Shown here piece by piece: positions 26,036 to 35,231 of a stretch of 64,000 nt of DNA. The first letter of the stretch is position 1, and every line of letters begins with the position of its first letter. Both the position numbers and the translations under genes were made by a program. The notes under the pieces were generated by a model. That model did no database searches, had not been told where the DNA came from, and saw only the letters and a list, made by a program, of their open reading frames with translations. This DNA comes from Solirubrobacter phytolaccae (lineage in GTDB: Bacteria > Actinomycetota > Thermoleophilia > Solirubrobacterales > Solirubrobacteraceae). Location of the stretch: positions 46,022 to 110,021 of the forward strand of contig NZ_JAPDDP010000020.1 of assembly GCF_027587195.1 (NCBI RefSeq), read 5' to 3'.

Positions 26036-27319
26036 TTACGGGCCGAGCAACGCCAGCGGAATCACCGCGACTCCGTCTTCGCGGCGGTAGGCCTGCGGCC
26101 CGGTTGTGACGATGACTCTGTCCAGGACGCGATCGCCGAGCTTGTCTCCGAGCCACCGAAGGTGTCTCACATCGCCGTCCGACACGGTTCGCGTCAGTTT
26201 GACTTCCAGGGCGACGACGCTGCCGTCGGCACGCTCGACGATGAGGTCGACTTCCTGCCGACCGCGCGCCGTGCGGAGGTGCTTCACCTGCGCCTCGTTG
26301 TGCGCCGCGTACACCCGCAGCGAAAGCGTCACGAGGCTTTCGAACAGCGCGCCGAGAAGGGTGCCGTCGCGGGGCACAGCCGGGCCGGCGGCCTGACCGG
26401 CGAGCAGCGTAGACGCCTGAACGCCCAGCAGTTGCGCCGCCAGCGCCGGATCGACGAGCTGGTGCTTCGGCGCCTGGCCGAGCTCGTTGAGACGGTTGTT
26501 GCTTGGGATCCACGCTGGTACCTCGTCGAGCACCCACACGCGAGTGAGGGCGTCCCGATACGCCTGCGTCGTGACCCTTGTCGGCTTGCTCTCGTCGCCC
26601 GCGCTAGCCGCGTCCCGAATAGTCTCGAATGAGGCAGTCGTCGACGCTGCCGCCGCGTACGCGTTCATCCAGCGCCGCAACGCCGCTGAGTTCCGGATGG
26701 TCACGCCGGCGTCGTCGGGAATATCGCGGTCGACGACGCGCTGGAGATAGCCCTCGAGCTGCAGCCTCCGCGCACGGCCAGAAGCCGATCGCAGTCCTGG
26801 GAACCCAGAGGCGAGCAGCTCCTCAACGTAGTCCTCCAGCCCGACTTCCGTCGTGCCAGCCACCGGAGTGCTCACCCCGGCGAGCAGATCAGCGAGGCTG
26901 ACCGTCGCGGTCCCTCGACGCTCGCTGAACGCCAGCGGACGCATCCGGACGCTTACGATCCGGCCGGCACCGGAGTGCGTCGGCGGCGGGTCCGGGACCG
27001 CCGATCCCGTCAACAGAAAGCGCCCCGCAGGCGCGCCGTCGTCGACTGCTCGTCGCACGAGGTCCCACACTTCCGGGAGGCGCTGCCATTCGTCGATCAG
27101 CACGGGCGCATCGCCTTCCAGCAGCCGACGAGGATCCGCTTGAGCGACGGCACGCTCGGCCGGATCGTCGAGCCGGTGAACCGTTCGCGCCCGCTCCAGC
27201 GCTGTGCGCGTCTTGCCGACGCCTTTCGGGCCTTCCAGAGCGATCGCAGGCAGGCTGGCGATGATCTCGTCGAGCTCGTCGTCGAGGACCCGGCGTGAGT
27301 ACGGGTTCGAGGGAGACAA
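26036..27319 (-). CDS. AAA+ ATPase of the DUF4143 family
   Basis: A 427-residue protein. Walker A is LEGPKGVGKTRTA near residue 30, Walker B APVLIDEWQRLP near residue 75, and sensor 1 FLLTGSAVP near 100. The C-terminal DUF4143 domain carries a nuclease-like signature (GRQEVDLIVERADGSVVALEVK), similar to PD-(D/E)xK folds. These proteins are common in accessory regions and their role is unsettled. Only TTG 27319 gives the expected N terminus (PYSRRVLDDELDEIIASLPA). It lies 28 bases upstream of the HNH gene on the same strand and could be co-transcribed. Confidence 0.85.
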   Translation of the reverse strand: MSPSNPYSRRVLDDELDEIIASLPAIALEGPKGVGKTRTALERARTVHRLDDPAERAVAQADPRRLLEGDAPVLIDEWQRLPEVWDLVRRAVDDGAPAGRFLLTGSAVPDPPPTHSGAGRIVSVRMRPLAFSERRGTATVSLADLLAGVSTPVAGTTEVGLEDYVEELLASGFPGLRSASGRARRLQLEGYLQRVVDRDIPDDAGVTIRNSAALRRWMNAYAAAASTTASFETIRDAASAGDESKPTRVTTQAYRDALTRVWVLDEVPAWIPSNNRLNELGQAPKHQLVDPALAAQLLGVQASTLLAGQAAGPAVPRDGTLLGALFESLVTLSLRVYAAHNEAQVKHLRTARGRQEVDLIVERADGSVVALEVKLTRTVSDGDVRHLRWLGDKLGDRVLDRVIVTTGPQAYRREDGVAVIPLALLGP

Positions 27320-27423
27320 CCGGAACCAGCGTACTAGAACGGCTCGTCCAAACGAACAGTTTCGGCAAGCGCGACCTTACAGTTTCGGCACTGGATACAG
27401 CGACGCGCTCGCCCTAGAACGAC

Positions 27424-27449
27424 GAAACCCCCGACTGTGCGGGGGTTTC
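27424..27449 (-). terminator. Intrinsic terminator of tRNA-Thr
   Basis: GAAACCCCC (27424-27432) and GGGGGTTTC (27441-27449) form a 9-bp stem with an 8-base loop six bases beyond the tRNA 3' end on the minus strand. The stem ends in TTTC, giving a short T-run. Confidence 0.8.
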
Positions 27450-27454
27450 TTAGG

Positions 27455-27527
<73 letters not shown>

Positions 27528-27549
27528 GTGCGGAGAAGCAGGGTAGCGA

Positions 27550-28749
27550 CTACGCGGCGTCGAGTCGATCTGCGATCAGCTTCGCGATGGCCAAGGACGA
27601 GGTTGCGGCCGGGGATGGGGCGTTGCGGACGTGCAGGATGCCCGGCGTGGAGCCAAAGGCGAAGTCGTCGAGGAGGGCGCCCGAGCGATCGACCGCTTGG
27701 GCGCGGATGCCGGCCGGACCCGGCTCGACGTCGGAGGGACGCAACGCCGGGACGTAGTCGGCGCACGCGCGCACGAAGGAGGCGCGGCGGGCGGCGAAGT
27801 GCATCTCGGTCAGGCCCGTGCGCCAGAAGCGGCGAGCCATCCGCCAGGTGCCGGGCCACCGGAGTGTCGAGCCGAGGTCGAAGCGGTTGACCGTCGATAG
27901 CGAGTACGCGGTCCTTGATGGCGCGAGCAGGGCGGTCGGGCCGAGCCAGATGTCGCCGCTCACGGTCTTGGTCAGATGCACGCCGAGGAAGGGCAAGGAC
28001 GGGTCCGGGACGGGGTAGATCAGGGAGCGGACCAGGTGGCGCGCCTCGGGCTTGAGCTTCGCGTAGCCGCCGCGGAACGGGATGATGCGCGGGTCGTCGG
28101 AGCCGCTCGACGCTGCCGCGAGGCGGTCGGACCAGAGGCCGGCGCAGGCGACGGCGCGGCGTGTGGGGATGTCGCCCTCGCTCGTGGAGACGACCGTCGT
28201 CGAGCCGTGGCGGGTGATGGAGCGGACGGCGACGCCGGTGTGGATCGAGGCGCCGAGGGCGCGCAGCTCGGACGCCATGACTCGGGCGACGGCGGCGAAG
28301 TCGACGATGCCCGTCTCGGGGGAGTGAAGAGCGGCGGCGCCCACCGCGTGCGGTTCGAACTCGGGGATCTCAGAGCCCGCGACGCGGCGCAGACCCGGGA
28401 CCGCGTTCGCGATCCCGCGGCGCTCCAGCTCGTCCAAAGCCGCGAGCTCCGACGCGTCACGAGCGATGATCAACTTGCCGCACTTCTCGTACTCGATCCC
28501 GTGCTCGTCGCAATACGCGTACAGCTCGGCTCGGCCCGCCGTGCACAGCTGGGCCTTCAAGGAGCCAGGCTTGTAGTAGATGCCCGCGTGGATGACGCCG
28601 GAGTTGTGGCCCGTCTGGTGCTGCGCGACCTCGGTCTCTCGCTCGAGCACGAGCACGCGCGCGTCCGGCGACCGGAGCAGCAGCTCGCGCGCGGTGGCCA
28701 GGCCGAGGATGCCCGCCCCGACGACGACTACTTCCCAGGGCTGGGTCAA
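27550..28749 (-). CDS. FAD-dependent L-2-hydroxyglutarate oxidase/dehydrogenase-like protein
   Basis: A 399-residue DAO-family flavoprotein. The FAD-binding VVVVGAGILGLATAREL is at the N terminus, followed by HQTGHNSGVIHAGIYYKPGS, which is characteristic of LhgO/L2HGDH. It would oxidise L-2-hydroxyglutarate to 2-oxoglutarate; related hydroxyacids are possible given the neighbours. TTG 28749 is chosen because it overlaps the upstream TGA as ATTGA and gives the normal N terminus; the longer frame is a shadow. It is coupled to the dehydratase gene upstream. Confidence 0.88.
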   Translation of the reverse strand: MTQPWEVVVVGAGILGLATARELLLRSPDARVLVLERETEVAQHQTGHNSGVIHAGIYYKPGSLKAQLCTAGRAELYAYCDEHGIEYEKCGKLIIARDASELAALDELERRGIANAVPGLRRVAGSEIPEFEPHAVGAAALHSPETGIVDFAAVARVMASELRALGASIHTGVAVRSITRHGSTTVVSTSEGDIPTRRAVACAGLWSDRLAAASSGSDDPRIIPFRGGYAKLKPEARHLVRSLIYPVPDPSLPFLGVHLTKTVSGDIWLGPTALLAPSRTAYSLSTVNRFDLGSTLRWPGTWRMARRFWRTGLTEMHFAARRASFVRACADYVPALRPSDVEPGPAGIRAQAVDRSGALLDDFAFGSTPGILHVRNAPSPAATSSLAIAKLIADRLDAA

Positions 28750-30419
28750 TGGATCGCGGGTTCGTCCACGCCGCCGGCGCCGTGGAGGAAGTCGAAGTCG
28801 CAGCCCTCGTGGGCCTGGGTGACGTGCTTCGCGAAGAGCTGCGCGTAGCCGCGGGTGGCGGGGAACTCGCGGGGCCTCCAGGCGGCTCGGCGGGAGGCGA
28901 GGCCGTCGTCGGAGACGTTCAAATCCAGACGGCGTCCCGGGACGTCGAGCGTGATCGAGTCGCCGGTGCGGACCAAAGCCAAGGGCCCGCCCACGAACGA
29001 CTCCGGTGAGACGTGCAGGACACACGTGCCGTAGGCGGTGCCGGACATCCTTGCGTCGCTGATCCGGACCATGTCGCGCACACCCTGCTCCAACAACTTC
29101 TTGGGGATCGGCAGCATCCCCCACTCCGGCATGCCGGGCCCACCCAACGGCCCCGCGCTGCGCAACACCAGGACGGAGTCGGCGGTGACGTCCAGATCGG
29201 GATCGTCGATGCGTGCGGCCATGTCGTCGTAGTTCTCGAACACGACCGCCGGGCCGGTGTGCATCAACAACTCAGGCGACGCCGCCGAGTGTTTGATGAC
29301 CGCACCGTCGGGCGCCAAGGACCCGCGGAGGATCGCCAGGCCGCCTTCCTGCTTCAACGGGTTGTCCAGCGGCCGGATGACATCGTCGTCCCACACGGCA
29401 GCGCCCTGCAAGGTCTCGTGAAGCGAGTAGCCACTCACGGTCGGGACGTCGTGCAACGACAGGCGCGACATCAGGCCGCGCAGGCCGCCCGCCTCGAAGA
29501 AGTCCTGCATCAGGTACTTCCCGCTCGGCCGCAGGTTCGCCAGTACCGGGACCTCGCGCGACAGACGGTCGAAGTCGTCGACCGTGACCTCGATGCCCGC
29601 GCGCCCCGCCATCGCGACCAGATGGATGACGGCGTTGGTGGAACCGCCCAGCGCCAGCACGACCTTGATCGCGTTCTCGAACGACTCCACCGACAAGGGC
29701 GACGAAGGCAGCGACACGATCCGCCGACCGGACGCGACCGCCATGCGCGGGTGGTCGCTGTCCGCAGCCGGGATCGACGCCGCGCCCGGCAGAGACAGCC
29801 CCAGGGCCTCGACCGCCGAGGTCATGGTCGACGCCGTCCCCATCGTCATGCAGTGCCCGGGCGACGAGGCGATGCGCTCCTCGGCCGAGTGCCAGTCGGC
29901 CTCGGTGATCTCGCCGGCCCGCAGCTCGTCCCAGTACTTCCAGACGTCCGAGCCCGACCCCAACGTCGTCCCGCGCCAGGACGCGTTCAGCATCGGCCCG
30001 GCCGGCACAAAGATGAACGGCAACCCGGCGCTCACAGCTCCCATGACCAGCGCGGGCGTGGTCTTGTCGCACCCGCCCATCAGCACGGCGCCGTCGAACG
30101 GATACGAGCGCAGGAGCTCCTCCGTCTCCATCGCCAGGAGGTTGCGGTAGAGCATCGTCGTCGGCTTCATGAACGGCTCACTCAGCGACAGCGCCGGCAC
30201 TTCCAGCGGAAATCCGCCGGCCTGCCAAACGCCCCGCTTCACATCTTCCGCCCGCGAGCGCAGATGCGTATGACACGGGTTGATCTCCGACCACGTGTTC
30301 ACCACGGCGATCACGGGCTTGCCCGCGAAGTCCTCCCGGTCGAAGCCCATCTGCAGGGTTCGCGAACGGTGCCCGAACGACCGCAGGTCGTCGACGCCGA
30401 ACCATCGGTGGCTGCGCAC
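28746..30419 (-). CDS. IlvD/Edd-family dehydratase (sugar-acid dehydratase-like)
   Basis: A 557-residue Fe-S dehydratase. The three cluster cysteines are in INPCHTH, MGGCDKTTPA and SPGHCMTMGTAS. The N terminus RSHRWFGVDDLRSFGHRSRT is typical of the L-arabinonate/sugar-acid branch rather than biosynthetic IlvD. Such enzymes remove water from aldonic acids to give 2-keto-3-deoxy acids. It heads an operon with the LhgO-like gene, and the RraA-like gene is divergent only 14 bases away, supporting a catabolic unit for a sugar or hydroxy acid. Substrate is inference. Confidence 0.9.
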   Translation of the reverse strand: MRSHRWFGVDDLRSFGHRSRTLQMGFDREDFAGKPVIAVVNTWSEINPCHTHLRSRAEDVKRGVWQAGGFPLEVPALSLSEPFMKPTTMLYRNLLAMETEELLRSYPFDGAVLMGGCDKTTPALVMGAVSAGLPFIFVPAGPMLNASWRGTTLGSGSDVWKYWDELRAGEITEADWHSAEERIASSPGHCMTMGTASTMTSAVEALGLSLPGAASIPAADSDHPRMAVASGRRIVSLPSSPLSVESFENAIKVVLALGGSTNAVIHLVAMAGRAGIEVTVDDFDRLSREVPVLANLRPSGKYLMQDFFEAGGLRGLMSRLSLHDVPTVSGYSLHETLQGAAVWDDDVIRPLDNPLKQEGGLAILRGSLAPDGAVIKHSAASPELLMHTGPAVVFENYDDMAARIDDPDLDVTADSVLVLRSAGPLGGPGMPEWGMLPIPKKLLEQGVRDMVRISDARMSGTAYGTCVLHVSPESFVGGPLALVRTGDSITLDVPGRRLDLNVSDDGLASRRAAWRPREFPATRGYAQLFAKHVTQAHEGCDFDFLHGAGGVDEPAIH

Positions 30420-30433
30420 GTCAACATCGTGCC

Positions 30434-31129
30434 ATGGACGCGCGCACGATCGAGCTGCTCAAGCAGGTCAGCACCGCCACGGTCTCGACACAGCTCCTGT
30501 CACGAGGCCTGAGGAACACGTTCCTGCACGGGATCAGGCCGGTCACGGCGCACCGGATGGCGGGACCGGCGTTCACGCTGCGGTACATCCCGGCGCGCGA
30601 GGACATCGACGTGCTCGCCGTCTACCAGGACTACGACCACCCGCAGCGCAAGGCGGTGGAGACGGTCCCGCCGGACCACGTGCTCGTGATGGATTGCCGC
30701 GGGCAGGGCCGGGCCGCAAGCGCGGGGGCGATCCTGGCGACCCGATTGCAGGCTCGCGGTGTCGCGGGGCTGGTCACCGATGGGACGCTCCGCGACACGC
30801 CCGAGATCGCGAAGCTCGACCTTCCCGTGTACGCGCAGGGCGCCAGCCCGCTGACCAACCTCGCCCAGCACCACGCGGTCGACCTGAACGTGCCGATCGG
30901 CTGCGCGGAAGTCGCGGTCTACCCGGGCGACATCATGGTCGGCGACGCGGAGGGCGTCGTCTGCGTGCCCCAGCACCTGGCACAAGAAGTTGCCGAAGCG
31001 GCGTTCGAGCAAGACCAGCTGGAGGCGTTCATCCAAACCGAGATCGCCGGCGGCAAGCCCCTCAGAGGCACGTATCCGCCCGACGAAGCCACTCTGGCGC
31101 GATACCACCAGCACCGGCGCTCCCAGTAG
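30434..31129 (+). CDS. RraA-like protein (HMG/CHA aldolase fold)
   Basis: A 231-residue RraA-fold protein. GLVTDGTLRD carries the Arg-Asp pair used in the class II aldolase branch (4-hydroxy-4-methyl-2-oxoglutarate/4-carboxy-4-hydroxy-2-oxoadipate aldolases). The same fold in E. coli RraA inhibits RNase E. Beside an IlvD/Edd dehydratase, a metabolic role such as aldol cleavage or oxaloacetate decarboxylation is more likely than RNase control. ATG 30434 matches the family start. The divergent start is only 14 bases away. Confidence 0.85.
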   Translation: MDARTIELLKQVSTATVSTQLLSRGLRNTFLHGIRPVTAHRMAGPAFTLRYIPAREDIDVLAVYQDYDHPQRKAVETVPPDHVLVMDCRGQGRAASAGAILATRLQARGVAGLVTDGTLRDTPEIAKLDLPVYAQGASPLTNLAQHHAVDLNVPIGCAEVAVYPGDIMVGDAEGVVCVPQHLAQEVAEAAFEQDQLEAFIQTEIAGGKPLRGTYPPDEATLARYHQHRRSQ

Positions 31130-31142
31130 CCTCCCCGCGATC

Positions 31143-31898
31143 ATGGACGACGCGGAGCTCAAACGCCGCCTGTGGGAAGGCTTCGCCGGCCTGCAGACCC
31201 TGCTCGGCTCCAGCGCGAAGAACGGCTTCGTGATCCGGCGCGAGGGACTGCTCGCGTCGATCGTCCCGAGCGCGCCCGACTCGCCCGCGCTCAACGCGGC
31301 GGTCGCACTGGATCCGAGCGCCGCCCCGCGCTACCTCGAGGAGCTGGAGGTCCGGTACGGCGACGCAGGTGTCCGCCGCTGGGCCGTCTGGGTCGACGGC
31401 GCCGCGCGCGAGGTGACGAGCGAGCTACGCCACGCCAACATGGCGATCGCGTCCGCCTCGCCGGGCATGGGCGCCGTCCTGAGCGACCTCAAGATCGACC
31501 TGAGCACCGCGAACCCGCGACCGAACGCGAACCTGCAGGTGGTCGGGCGCGTCAACGACCTCGCGTACGGGAACGTCGACAGCCGGCTCGAGCGCACGCT
31601 GAACACGCTCGAAGAGGGCACGCTGCGCGGGTACAAGGCCGACCTCAACGGCGCTCCGGCGTCCGTCGCGCTCGCCCTGCACCACGGGCAGGACTGCGGG
31701 GTCTCGTTCGTCGCGACCGTCCCGCAGGCGCGCCGGCACGGCCTCGCCACGCAGGTCATGCGCAGCGCGCTCGCCGACGCCCAGCGCCAGCAGCTGACGA
31801 CTATCACGCTTCAGGCGACCGAGCTAGGGGAACGTCTGTACCAGCAGCTAGGTCTCAGACGCCTCTCACCGATGGAGTTGTGGGAACGGCGGCGATGA
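31143..31898 (+). CDS. GNAT-family N-acetyltransferase
   Basis: A 251-residue protein. The C-terminal half is a GNAT fold: VSFVATVPQARRHGLATQVM contains the acetyl-CoA loop (Q/R-x-x-G-x-G/A variant RRHGLA). The N-terminal 110 residues are divergent, as in many two-part actinobacterial GNAT proteins. ATG 31143 is 13 bases downstream of the RraA-like stop, so they may be co-transcribed. Substrate unknown. Confidence 0.8.
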   Translation: MDDAELKRRLWEGFAGLQTLLGSSAKNGFVIRREGLLASIVPSAPDSPALNAAVALDPSAAPRYLEELEVRYGDAGVRRWAVWVDGAAREVTSELRHANMAIASASPGMGAVLSDLKIDLSTANPRPNANLQVVGRVNDLAYGNVDSRLERTLNTLEEGTLRGYKADLNGAPASVALALHHGQDCGVSFVATVPQARRHGLATQVMRSALADAQRQQLTTITLQATELGERLYQQLGLRRLSPMELWERRR

Positions 31899-31920
31899 CC
31901 TCGTACGTTGGTAGTGCTGT

Positions 31921-33423
31921 ATGGCAGTTGCAGAGGGACGAGTTCCCACATGGGCCCGGCGTGACCTGAAGAGCCGCCTGATCACCTACGCGCGGCGCGC
32001 GCTCTCGCTGATGCTCGTCGTCGTCGCGACGTGCGCCGGTGGGTACCTCGCCCTCGTCGGCTACCAGCAGACCGCCGAGCTCTCCGTCGGCGAGATCCGG
32101 ATGTCGGTCTCCCCCGGCCATCGCGGGGCGCTCGACGTCTACGTCCCGCTCGTGGACTGGGGCGCGCGCTTCGAGGCGATCGACGCGCCGGTCCGGCTCC
32201 GGGTCGACCTGCAGACCGTCAACCGGCGTGTCGCGACCTCCCTCGCCGAGGGCAAGCCGCTCGACGTCGAGCAGGTCCGCAAGGACGCCGAGGGCGCGCT
32301 GCGCACGTACCTGATGCGCCTGATCGGGCTGACGATCGCCGCGGCGTCCGCGCTCGGCCTGCTCGTCGCCTTCGCCATCCGCAGCCGGGTTCCGCGCCTG
32401 CGCTGGACGGCGCCGACCGCGATCCTCGTGGCGATCGGGATCGGCGTCGCGATGATCTTCACGATCCCGCCGCGCGGGGAGATCGCCGACCCGCAGTACT
32501 ACGCGCACGGCCCCGACATCCCGCGCGCGCTCGAGGCGGTCGCGGCCGCGCAGCGCACGCCCGGGGCGCTCAACCAGGAGCTCGACGCGCAGCTCGTCGG
32601 CCTCGCCCGGCTCGTGATCGAACCGGGAAGGCGTCAGAGCCTGACCGGCCAGCCGACCATCACGGTGGCGTCCGACCTGCACAACAACACGGTCGCGCTG
32701 GGCGTGCTCGAGCGGGCCACCGGCGACGGCCCGCTGTTCTTCGTCGGCGACCTGACCGACCGCGGCTCGCCGCTGGAGACGACCCTCGTGCGCCGGATCG
32801 CCCACATCGGCGACCCGTTCGTGTTCGTCTCCGGCAACCACGACTCGGACTACCTCAAGCACGAGCTGGCGGACGAGGGCGCGGTCGTGCTCACCCAGAA
32901 CGGCCGGCTCAAGCGGGACGGCACGTTCGGGCCGGTCATCAACGAGATCGCCGGCCTGAAGGTCGCGGGCTACGACGACCCGTTCGAGCGACGCAGCGCC
33001 GACTCGTTCCGCGACCGCTTCGACAACAACCCGCAACCGGGCATGCAGGAGGCGTTCCTGGAGTGGCTGCGGCCGCTGCTCGGCAAGGTGGACGTGGTGA
33101 TGGTCCACGAGGGCGCGCTGCTGGGCACGGCGCTGCAGGTGCTCAAGGACGACCCGCCGGAGCGCCCGATCGTGTTCCTGATCGGCCACACGCACCAGAC
33201 CGCGCTCGAGCAGCACCCCGGCGTGACCGTCATCAACGGCGGCAGCATCGGCGCCGGCGGGACCGGCAACCTGGGCGAGAGCACCGCGCTCAGCCTCGCC
33301 CGCTTCGTGTTCACCGTGCGGCCCTCGTTCCAGCCGCTCGCGGCCGACCTGGTGTCGATCGACCCGGGCACCGGCAACTCCTCCGCGCGGCGCGTGATCT
33401 TGGAGCCGGAATCGACTCGATAG
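31921..33423 (+). CDS. Membrane-anchored metallophosphoesterase
   Basis: A 500-residue protein with a TM segment near residues 27-46 and two more at about 138-180, then a calcineurin-like phosphoesterase domain. The metal motifs are in order: ASDLHNN, FVGDLTDRG, VSGNHDSD, VMVHEGA and LIGHTHQT. The catalytic part should lie on the outer face if the N terminus is inside. Substrate is unknown; relatives cleave phosphodiesters or lipids. ATG 31921 lies only 23 bases after the GNAT stop, and the biotin operon follows 12 bases downstream. Confidence 0.88.
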   Translation: MAVAEGRVPTWARRDLKSRLITYARRALSLMLVVVATCAGGYLALVGYQQTAELSVGEIRMSVSPGHRGALDVYVPLVDWGARFEAIDAPVRLRVDLQTVNRRVATSLAEGKPLDVEQVRKDAEGALRTYLMRLIGLTIAAASALGLLVAFAIRSRVPRLRWTAPTAILVAIGIGVAMIFTIPPRGEIADPQYYAHGPDIPRALEAVAAAQRTPGALNQELDAQLVGLARLVIEPGRRQSLTGQPTITVASDLHNNTVALGVLERATGDGPLFFVGDLTDRGSPLETTLVRRIAHIGDPFVFVSGNHDSDYLKHELADEGAVVLTQNGRLKRDGTFGPVINEIAGLKVAGYDDPFERRSADSFRDRFDNNPQPGMQEAFLEWLRPLLGKVDVVMVHEGALLGTALQVLKDDPPERPIVFLIGHTHQTALEQHPGVTVINGGSIGAGGTGNLGESTALSLARFVFTVRPSFQPLAADLVSIDPGTGNSSARRVILEPESTR

Positions 33424-33435
33424 GGTCGGGCGTCT

Positions 33436-34647
33436 GTGAACGCCGACCTGCTCGAGCTCGACCGCACCCGCATCTGGCATCCGTACGGCCCGATGCCCGC
33501 GGCCAGCGCGCCGCTCCCCGTGGTCTCCGCGGAGGGTGTGCGGCTGACGCTCGCCGACGGCCGTGAGCTCGTGGACGGCATGGCCTCGTGGTGGTGCGCG
33601 ATCCACGGGTACCGCCATCCGGTGATCGACGCGGCCGTCCAGGACCAGCTCGGCCGCATGTCCCACGTGATGTTCGGCGGGCTCACGCACGAGCCGGCGA
33701 TCCGCCTGGCGGAGCGGCTGACCGACTGGACCGGGCTCGATCACGTCTTCTTCGCGGACAGCGGGAGCGTCTCGGTCGAGGTCGCGATCAAGCTCGTGCT
33801 GCAGTCCTGGCACGGTGAGCGCCGTCAGCTGCTGACGTGGCGCGGCGGCTACCACGGCGACACGTTCGGCGCGATGGCCGTCTGCGACCCCGACGGCGGG
33901 ATGCACTCGATGTGGAAGGGCTCGCTGGCCGAGCACGTCTTCGCGCCGCTGCCGGAGTGGACGCCGGAGTGGGAGCTGGAGGTGCGGCGCCTCTTCGATG
34001 AGCACGACTTCGCCGGCGTGATCGTCGAGCCGATCGTGCAGGGCGCGGGCGGGATGCGCTTCCACCCGCGCGAGTGCGTGCAGCTGCTGCGCGACCTGTG
34101 CGACGAGCACGGCGTCCCGCTCGTGCTGGACGAGATCGCGACCGGGTTCGGGCGCACGGGCACGTTGTTCGCGGCGGCCGAGCTGGCCGACGTGCTGTGC
34201 CTCGGCAAGGCGCTCACCGGCGGCTACATGACGCTTGCGGCGACGCTGTGCCGCGCGGAGCTCGCGGCGAAGATCGACGGCCCCCTGATGCACGGCCCGA
34301 CCTTCATGGCCAACCCGCTCGCGATCTCCGCGGCGCTCGCCTCCACCGGGCTGCTCGAGGACGGCACGTGGAGCGAAGACGTGGCGCGGATCGAACGCGG
34401 CCTGGCCCAGCTCCACGACGCCCAGGACCTGCCCGGAGTGAAGGACGTGCGCGTGAAGGGCGCGATCGGCGTGATCCAGCTCGACCACCCGATTGACGGG
34501 GTCGCAGCCACCCGGGCAGCGGTGGAGCACGGCGTCTGGCTCCGGCCGTTCCGCGACCTCGTGTACACGATGCCTCCCTACGTGACCGACGACGAAGACA
34601 TCGCGCGCATCTGCCGCGCCGCCATCGCGGGAGCGGCAGCCGGATGA
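33436..34647 (+). CDS. bioA: Adenosylmethionine-8-amino-7-oxononanoate aminotransferase
   Basis: A 403-residue class III PLP aminotransferase. The BioA signature RIWHPYGPM occurs near residue 12, [16 protein letters not shown] near 50, and the PLP lysine lies in [11 protein letters not shown]. It converts KAPA to DAPA using S-adenosylmethionine as amino donor. GTG 33436 is chosen. It is the first gene of bioA-bioD-bioB-bsaP-bioF, and its stop overlaps the bioD start as ATGA. A -10-like TAGGGT lies nine bases before the start codon. Confidence 0.95.
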   Translation: MNADLLELDRTRIWHPYGPMPAASAPLPVVSAEGVRLTLADGRELVDGMASWWCAIHGYRHPVIDAAVQDQLGRMSHVMFGGLTHEPAIRLAERLTDWTGLDHVFFADSGSVSVEVAIKLVLQSWHGERRQLLTWRGGYHGDTFGAMAVCDPDGGMHSMWKGSLAEHVFAPLPEWTPEWELEVRRLFDEHDFAGVIVEPIVQGAGGMRFHPRECVQLLRDLCDEHGVPLVLDEIATGFGRTGTLFAAAELADVLCLGKALTGGYMTLAATLCRAELAAKIDGPLMHGPTFMANPLAISAALASTGLLEDGTWSEDVARIERGLAQLHDAQDLPGVKDVRVKGAIGVIQLDHPIDGVAATRAAVEHGVWLRPFRDLVYTMPPYVTDDEDIARICRAAIAGAAAG

Positions 34648-35231
34648 GGCTCGTCGTGACCGGAACCGACACCGGCGTCGGCAAGACGATCGTCTCTGCC
34701 GCCCTCGCGCGCCCGGGCGCCGCGTACGTCAAGCCCGCGCAGACCGGCGATGACGACGACGCGGCGACCGTCGCGAAGCTGTCCGGCGCCGAGGTCCACA
34801 CGCTCGCCCGCTACCCCGAACCGCTCGCGCCCGCCACCGCCGCACGCCGCGCCGGCCTCCCGCCCGTCACCCCGCTCCAGGTCGCCGAGTTCGTCCGCAC
34901 GCTGCAGAACGACCTCGTGATCATCGAAGGTGCCGGCGGGCTGCTCGTGCGCTTCGACGAGGCGGGCGGCACGATCCTCGACGTCGCCGCGCTGCTGAAG
35001 GCGCCGATGATCGTCGTCGCGCGCGCCGGTCTCGGCACGCTCAACCACACCGCCTTGACGGTCGAGGCGATCAAGCGCCGCGGCGTGACCTGCCTGGGGA
35101 TCATGATCGGCTCCTGGCCACGCGATCCGGACCTCGCCGCCGAGTGCAACTTGGAAGACCTCACTCAGATCGCTCCCGTCCTCGGGAGGATCCGGGAGGG
35201 AGAATTCACGACCATGGAGCTGCCCGCATGA
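34644..35231 (+). CDS. bioD: Dethiobiotin synthetase
   Basis: A 195-residue P-loop enzyme. The motif [11 protein letters not shown] at the N terminus and [12 protein letters not shown] later are those of BioD, which closes the ureido ring of DAPA with CO2 and ATP. It is shorter than many BioD proteins (about 225) because of compact loops, but the motifs are intact. Both ends overlap neighbours by ATGA, so translation is coupled with bioA and bioB. Confidence 0.94.
   Translation: MRLVVTGTDTGVGKTIVSAALARPGAAYVKPAQTGDDDDAATVAKLSGAEVHTLARYPEPLAPATAARRAGLPPVTPLQVAEFVRTLQNDLVIIEGAGGLLVRFDEAGGTILDVAALLKAPMIVVARAGLGTLNHTALTVEAIKRRGVTCLGIMIGSWPRDPDLAAECNLEDLTQIAPVLGRIREGEFTTMELPA

Noticed and set aside
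31855..34530. Minus-strand 890-codon frame opposite the phosphoesterase and bioA
   Set aside because: Shadow with Arg/His/Asp-rich composition and no recognisable domain.
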